The notes under the pieces are model-generated. The model was not told the origin of the DNA. It ran no database searches and saw only the letters and a list, made by a program, of their open reading frames with translations. A program made the position numbers and the translations under genes. Shown one piece after another: positions 59,831-64,000 of a stretch of 64,000 nucleotides of DNA (its first letter is position 1; each line of letters starts with the position of its first letter). Source of the stretch: VAZQ01 sp963744275 (GTDB lineage: Bacteria; Pseudomonadota; Alphaproteobacteria; Rhizobiales; Xanthobacteraceae); NCBI GenBank assembly GCA_963744275.1, contig CAVUSX010000011.1, positions 186,001 to 250,000 of the forward strand, in the 5' to 3' direction.

Positions 59831-59904
59831 GTAGGATGGGTTGAGCTCTTGCGAAACCCATCAACCGCCGCCGATGGGTTTCGCAAGAGCTCAACCCATC
59901 CTAC
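59831..59904. repeat. Perfect 32-bp inverted repeat after purH
   Basis: Arms GTAGGATGGGTTGAGCTCTT... (59831-59862) and its exact reverse complement (59873-59904), with a 10-base spacer. It lies between two convergent genes. The GTAGGATGGGTTGAGC...AAACCCATC sequence is a dispersed motif of many bacterial genomes, so this is likely a MITE/REP-type element that may double as a bidirectional terminator. Confidence 0.85.
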
Positions 59905-59978
59905 AGCTGCGGCTCTTTTCAAACCATGGACAAGCAACGGCCCAAAACCATCCCGGCGACCGAGGTTCCGACTCACCG

Positions 59979-60629
59979 TCACCGGGTATCGGGCGGAGGC
60001 GCAGCTGAATTCGCCTTGAGCCTGCGTTTGAGAAGCCACAGGTAGGTGAAATAGGCCGCCATCAAGACGCCGATCACCAAGCCGAGCACCGGCCAGAAGA
60101 GCTGCGCGGCGGGTTGCCCGCCGGCGATGACGTCGGCCAGGCCCTTGGTGTTGGCGATGGCGATCAGCACGCCGCCGCCCCCGCCCATCGCCAGGTGCAG
60201 GTTCGATATGACGGAAGCGACGCCGAACAGTTGCTGGTGCAGGGTGGCGTGGTCGTCGTTGCGCGGCAGCTGCGCCAGCAAGGGCCCGATCTTTCGCATC
60301 AGATAGAAATGCGGCATCAGGGCGAGCCCGATCATCACCAGCATGGTCACCACCACGCCGTCGAGGAAAGCGGCCGACGAGGTGTCGGGAGGGCCGGACG
60401 ACTGGAACGCGAGCGTGAATCCGAGCGCGATCAGCAGGTAGATCGCCATGAGCCCCATGATGAGGCGCTGCCGCTGCCGCAAATGCGCGGCCAGCATCTC
60501 CTTTTGCGCGTCGTTCACCAGATAGCTGCGCCAATGGCCGAAGAGCCACGAACTCGGGCAGCGGAACACGTGGCCGTCGGGGGCCGGCGTGAACGAAGCC
60601 TGCACGGCTCTCTCATACAAACTCGCCAT
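59979..60629 (-). CDS. Membrane protein of unknown function
   Basis: 216 residues: a soluble N-terminus (MASLYERAVQASFTPAPDGH with VFRCPSSWLFGHWRSYLV), then four membrane segments (about 57-77, 88-107, 142-160 and 176-200). The start at 60629 follows AGGAGAGCCAG. No family recognised. Convergent with purH and downstream of the NAD-GDH gene in the same direction (160 bases), so possibly co-transcribed. Confidence 0.7.
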   Translation of the reverse strand: MASLYERAVQASFTPAPDGHVFRCPSSWLFGHWRSYLVNDAQKEMLAAHLRQRQRLIMGLMAIYLLIALGFTLAFQSSGPPDTSSAAFLDGVVVTMLVMIGLALMPHFYLMRKIGPLLAQLPRNDDHATLHQQLFGVASVISNLHLAMGGGGGVLIAIANTKGLADVIAGGQPAAQLFWPVLGLVIGVLMAAYFTYLWLLKRRLKANSAAPPPDTR

Positions 60630-60789
60630 CTGGCTCTCCTGGAGCGGTTTCACATAGACCGGAAACAGAAGCCGCTCCAGTATTTTCGCATTGTCGCAAT
60701 TTCGGACGAAAAGCCGGATTCCACCCTCGCATTCGCAAGGGCATGCTTTTCCTCAAATGCTGTGAATGCCGCCCGCGCGCGCCCTGCCG

Positions 60790-63700
60790 CTATGGCCTGA
60801 CCAGATCGCCCAGCAGGCTCGCCGCCACCGTGAGCTTCGAAAGGGTGAGCCCGGAATTGGCGATCTCCTGCACCTGCAGGCGGATGCGGTCGACCTCCTG
60901 GCGGCGCGGCCCGACCCAGGCTTCGACCGCGTCCGCCCCCGCCGTCCCGTCGCCCGCCATGGCGGCGGCGAGCCGCCGCTCGGCATCGCCGATGGAGTCG
61001 AGCGCGCGGTCGAGCGCCAGCCGGTCGAAATAATCGGACACGTTGATCTCGGCCGCCGCACGCACGATGCGGTCGAGGCGGAAGTAGGATTCGGCCGCGA
61101 AATAGGTGGCCGCCACGGCGGCGATCGGCTGCCGGGTGCGATCCGCCACGCTGATGATGTCGGGTGCTGCGAGCAGAGCGGGCAGATTGGCGAACCGGCG
61201 CGCCAGCGCGTCCGGCACGCCCTGCCGCATGAGCTCGGTTTCGCGCGCCGCGCGGGCGGCCGCCGCCTCCGGCACCAGCGCGCTTTCGAGCACCGCCTCC
61301 ACGGCCGCGATGCCTTGTCGGTAATGATCGACGACCGCGGCCAGACCCTGCGAGAGGTCGGCGTTGCGCAGGAACCAGACCAGGCGGTCGCGCAACAGGT
61401 CCTGCACGGCGCCGTAGAGATCGCGCTGCAGCTTGTCGGGGACCTTGTTGTCGAGCCGATCGATCGCGGCATTGAGCGCGGTCATCTCGTAGCTGTCACG
61501 CACGGCCGCGAAGGCGGCCGCCATCCGGGCGACCGGGGCCCCGGTCTGGTCCTCGATCTGCACCGCGAAGGACGGTCCGCCGCGGTTGATGATCGAGTTC
61601 GCGAGCTGGGTCGCGATGATCTCGCGCCGCAAGCGGTGACGCTCCGGCGCGTCCGGGAACCGTTCCAAGATGGCGCGCGGGAAATAGCGCGTCAGCTCGC
61701 GGCCGAGATAAGGATCGTCCGGGACGTTCGATTCCAAGAGCTCGTCGTAGAGCGACAGCTTGGCATAGGCGAGCAGCACCGCCAGCTCGGGCCGGGTCAA
61801 CGGCTGCGAGCGGCGGCGGCGCTCGGCGATCTCGGTATCGTCGGGCAGGAACTCGACCGTGCGGTCGAGCAGGCCGCGCCGCTCCAGGGTCTGCATCAGG
61901 CGCTGCTGGAAGCCGAGAAACTCGAGCCCGCGCCGCGTCGAGAGCGAGAGCGCGAGCGTCTGCAGATAGTTGTTGCGCAGCACCAGCGCCGCCACGTCCT
62001 CGGTCATCTCCACCAGGAGGGCGTTGCGGGCCTCGCGCGTGAGCCGGCCGTCGCGCATCGCCGGCGCCAGCGCGATCTTGATGTTGACCTCGATGTCGGA
62101 GGTGTTGACGCCGGCCGAATTGTCGATCGCGTCGGTGTTGAGCCGCAGCCCGCGCAACGCCGCCTCGATGCGGCCGCGCTGCGTCATGCCGAGATTGGCG
62201 CCCTCTCCGATCACCTTGCACTTAAGCTCGGCGCCAGTCACCCGGATGGCGTCGTTGGCGCGGTCGCCGACCGCGTCGTCGGTCTCGCCGGAAGCCCGCA
62301 CATAGGTGCCGATGCCGCCGAACCAGAGCAGGTCGGCCGGAACCTTGAGGATGGCGTTCATCAATTGCTGCGGGTTGGTCTTCGGGCTGTCGAGCCCGAT
62401 CACCTTCTGGGCCTGCGGCGACAGCGTGATCTCCTTGAGGCTGCGCGCGAACACCCCGCCGCCTGCCGAGATCAACGATTTGTCATAGTCCTGCCAGCTC
62501 GAGCGCGGCAGGGCGAACAGGCGCGCCCGCTCGGCAAAGCTCTGCTCCGGATCCGGCTCGGGATCGATGAAGATGTCGCGGTGATCGAAGGCGGCCAGCA
62601 GGCGCGTGGTGCGCTCGCGCAGCATGCCGTTGCCGAACACGTCCCCCGACATGTCGCCGACCCCGACCACGGTGAACGGCGTGGTGCCGATGTCCACGTT
62701 CATCTCGCGGAAGTGCCGCTTGACCAATTCCCAGGCGCCGCGCGCCGTGATGCCCATTTTCTTGTGGTCATAACCGGCCGAGCCACCGGACGCGAAGGCG
62801 TCGCTCAGCCAAAAGCCGTGCTGGTCGGCGATCTCGTTGGCGATATCCGAGAAGGTGGCGGTGCCCTTGTCGGCGGCGACCACCAGATAGGGATCGTCGC
62901 CGTCGTGGCGCACCACGTTGGGGGGCGGGACGATGCCGGCGTCGCCGATATTGTCGGTGATGTCGAGCAGCGTCGACATGAACAGCTTGTAGGCGGCGGT
63001 ACCTTCCGCCTGAACGGCCTCGCGCGGACCCTTGGGCAACAGCTTGGGGACGAATCCGCCTTTGGCGCCGACCGGTACGATGACGGCGTTCTTGACCTGC
63101 TGGGCCTTGACCAGGCCGAGGATCTCGGTGCGGAAATCCTGCGGCCGGTCGGACCAGCGGATACCGCCGCGCGCCACCTTGCCGAAGCGCAGATGCACGG
63201 CCTCCACCCGCGGCGAATAGACCATGACCTCGTAGAGCGGCCTGGGCAGCGGCATGCCGTCGAGCCGGCGGCTGGCGAACTTGACGGCGATGACCGGCTT
63301 GGCGTGGCCGGTGGCGTCGATCTGATAGAAGTTGGTGCGCTCGGCTGAGCGCACCGCATTGACGAAACGGCGCAGGATGCGGTCCTCGTCGAGACTTTCG
63401 ACCGCTTGCAGGCTGGCCTCGATCGCGGCCGCGATCTCCGCTTCGCGCACGGCGCGCTCGTCCGCAGCCCCGCCCAGCCGCGGATCGAAACGCATGTGGA
63501 ACAGGCGCACGATGTCGGCCGCGATGCCGGCATGCTTGACCAGCGTCGCCCACATATAGCCCTGGGAATAGGGTACGAGAATCTGCCGCAGGAAGCGCGA
63601 GATGGCGCGCAAGAGGGCGACCTCGCGCCACATCAACCCGGCGGTCAGGACCAGCGCATTGTAGCCGTCGCTTTCGGCGCCGCCGCGCATCACCACCAGG

Positions 63701-64000
63701 AAGGTCGCCTCCAGCCTCTGCTTGCTGGCGGTGAGGTCGACCGCGCCGCCATCGGGGCGCGCCAGCAACATGTCGTGGAACCAGACGTCGGGTTCGTGCG
63801 GGCCGCCGAGCGCGATCTGGAAGGTGCGCTCGTCGACCACCTGGAAGCCCATGTTCTCCAAGACCGGCACCCGCTCCGACAGCGGGATCGGCTGCGCGTA
63901 GCTCCACACCTTGAGCCCGATGCTGTCGCGCTCTTCGTCCTCGCGGCGGTGGAAGTCGACACCGAGCGGACGGCCCGCCGACAACCCCTCGATGACCCTG
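60790..64000 (-). CDS. NAD-specific glutamate dehydrogenase, 180-type (C-terminal 1069 residues; 5' end outside window)
   Basis: The frame is open from the right window edge to TAG at 60790, covering the catalytic and C-terminal parts of the roughly 1600-residue bacterial NAD-GDH (GdhB/L_GDH180). Landmarks: GGIRWSDRPQDFRTEILGLV, KAQQVKNAVIVPVGAKGGFV with catalytic Lys, ADKGTATFSDIANEIADQHG, the dinucleotide site VVGVGDMSGDVFGNGML, EGANLGMTQRGRIEAAL, and the helical C-terminal domain. Deaminates glutamate to 2-oxoglutarate for catabolism. Frame is unbroken for the whole 3.2 kb. N-terminal ACT-like domains are missing because of the window limit. Confidence 0.96.
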   Translation of the reverse strand, partial: RVIEGLSAGRPLGVDFHRREDEERDSIGLKVWSYAQPIPLSERVPVLENMGFQVVDERTFQIALGGPHEPDVWFHDMLLARPDGGAVDLTASKQRLEATFLVVMRGGAESDGYNALVLTAGLMWREVALLRAISRFLRQILVPYSQGYMWATLVKHAGIAADIVRLFHMRFDPRLGGAADERAVREAEIAAAIEASLQAVESLDEDRILRRFVNAVRSAERTNFYQIDATGHAKPVIAVKFASRRLDGMPLPRPLYEVMVYSPRVEAVHLRFGKVARGGIRWSDRPQDFRTEILGLVKAQQVKNAVIVPVGAKGGFVPKLLPKGPREAVQAEGTAAYKLFMSTLLDITDNIGDAGIVPPPNVVRHDGDDPYLVVAADKGTATFSDIANEIADQHGFWLSDAFASGGSAGYDHKKMGITARGAWELVKRHFREMNVDIGTTPFTVVGVGDMSGDVFGNGMLRERTTRLLAAFDHRDIFIDPEPDPEQSFAERARLFALPRSSWQDYDKSLISAGGGVFARSLKEITLSPQAQKVIGLDSPKTNPQQLMNAILKVPADLLWFGGIGTYVRASGETDDAVGDRANDAIRVTGAELKCKVIGEGANLGMTQRGRIEAALRGLRLNTDAIDNSAGVNTSDIEVNIKIALAPAMRDGRLTREARNALLVEMTEDVAALVLRNNYLQTLALSLSTRRGLEFLGFQQRLMQTLERRGLLDRTVEFLPDDTEIAERRRRSQPLTRPELAVLLAYAKLSLYDELLESNVPDDPYLGRELTRYFPRAILERFPDAPERHRLRREIIATQLANSIINRGGPSFAVQIEDQTGAPVARMAAAFAAVRDSYEMTALNAAIDRLDNKVPDKLQRDLYGAVQDLLRDRLVWFLRNADLSQGLAAVVDHYRQGIAAVEAVLESALVPEAAAARAARETELMRQGVPDALARRFANLPALLAAPDIISVADRTRQPIAAVAATYFAAESYFRLDRIVRAAAEINVSDYFDRLALDRALDSIGDAERRLAAAMAGDGTAGADAVEAWVGPRRQEVDRIRLQVQEIANSGLTLSKLTVAASLLGDLVRP

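Noticed and set aside
60766..63348. Long plus-strand open frame (860 codons) opposite NAD-GDH
   Set aside because: Shadow of an unbroken, strongly conserved glutamate dehydrogenase frame. The same reasoning removes the long antisense frames at 57378-59894 and 32938-34842.

Overview
The window looks like a chromosomal segment of a high-GC alphaproteobacterium, most likely in the Hyphomicrobiales near Bradyrhizobium, Rhodopseudomonas or Pseudolabrys. This is an inference from family content: two Bug/TctC-type periplasmic receptors, a large (180-type) NAD-glutamate dehydrogenase, a hemC-hemD-mitofilin-HemY cluster opposite tsaD-gpsA, the order rsmB-heparinase-purH, DUF6894 and SDHAF4-like small proteins, an Omp25-like porin, and REP-like palindromes. 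No species can be named from the sequence alone.

Layout. 1-9.7 kb: an esterase fragment; an operon of Bug receptor, MetE-like methyltransferase and folD; divergent from it, a PQQ alcohol dehydrogenase carrying the lanthanide-type Asp-x-Asp signature with a small CxxCH cytochrome; then two tandem Crp/Fnr regulators. 9.9-14.0 kb: a probable lipid-linked sugar cassette (methyltransferase, small EmrE-like membrane protein, dolichyl-phosphate-sugar-synthase-like GT2, DUF2304 protein, and a convergent GT-C glycosyltransferase). 14.3-20.5 kb: msrB, small conserved proteins, a SYLF protein, a CopD-like protein, and a solute-binding-protein/enolase-superfamily operon. 20.7-41.1 kb: a 20-kb type V secretion locus read on the minus strand, with two giant paralogous TpsA adhesins (TPS domain, GLUG repeats, YDG domain, tandem 79-residue MBG repeats, a shared C-terminal domain), one TpsB transporter, one classical autotransporter whose passenger has W-x-G repeats, a porin inserted among them, and several relics that record tandem duplication and deletion. 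41.4-64 kb: housekeeping genes: tRNA-Thr(CGT), HemY, mitofilin-like, hemD, hemC, tsaD, gpsA, EVE and DUF1761 proteins, a second small cytochrome, a second Bug receptor, acs, an L,D-transpeptidase, an SDHAF4-like protein, rsmB, heparinase family, purH, a membrane protein and the C-terminal part of NAD-GDH.

Data quality dominates interpretation. At least 19 single-base frameshifts interrupt genes outside the two TpsA adhesins, including tsaD (2), gpsA (5), hemD (2) and acs (1). Nearly all are single-base insertions, and they cluster in patches (26.9-28.4, 28.9-33.1 and 47.1-49.0 kb). In the first patch the clean paralogous copy at 33.3-34.8 kb shows most of the extra bases directly. Uncorrected insertion-type sequencing error is the simplest reading, so broken genes here are annotated as probably intact in the organism. 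The true relics at 34.8-36.5 kb differ in kind: they are short pieces of genes whose remainder is missing.
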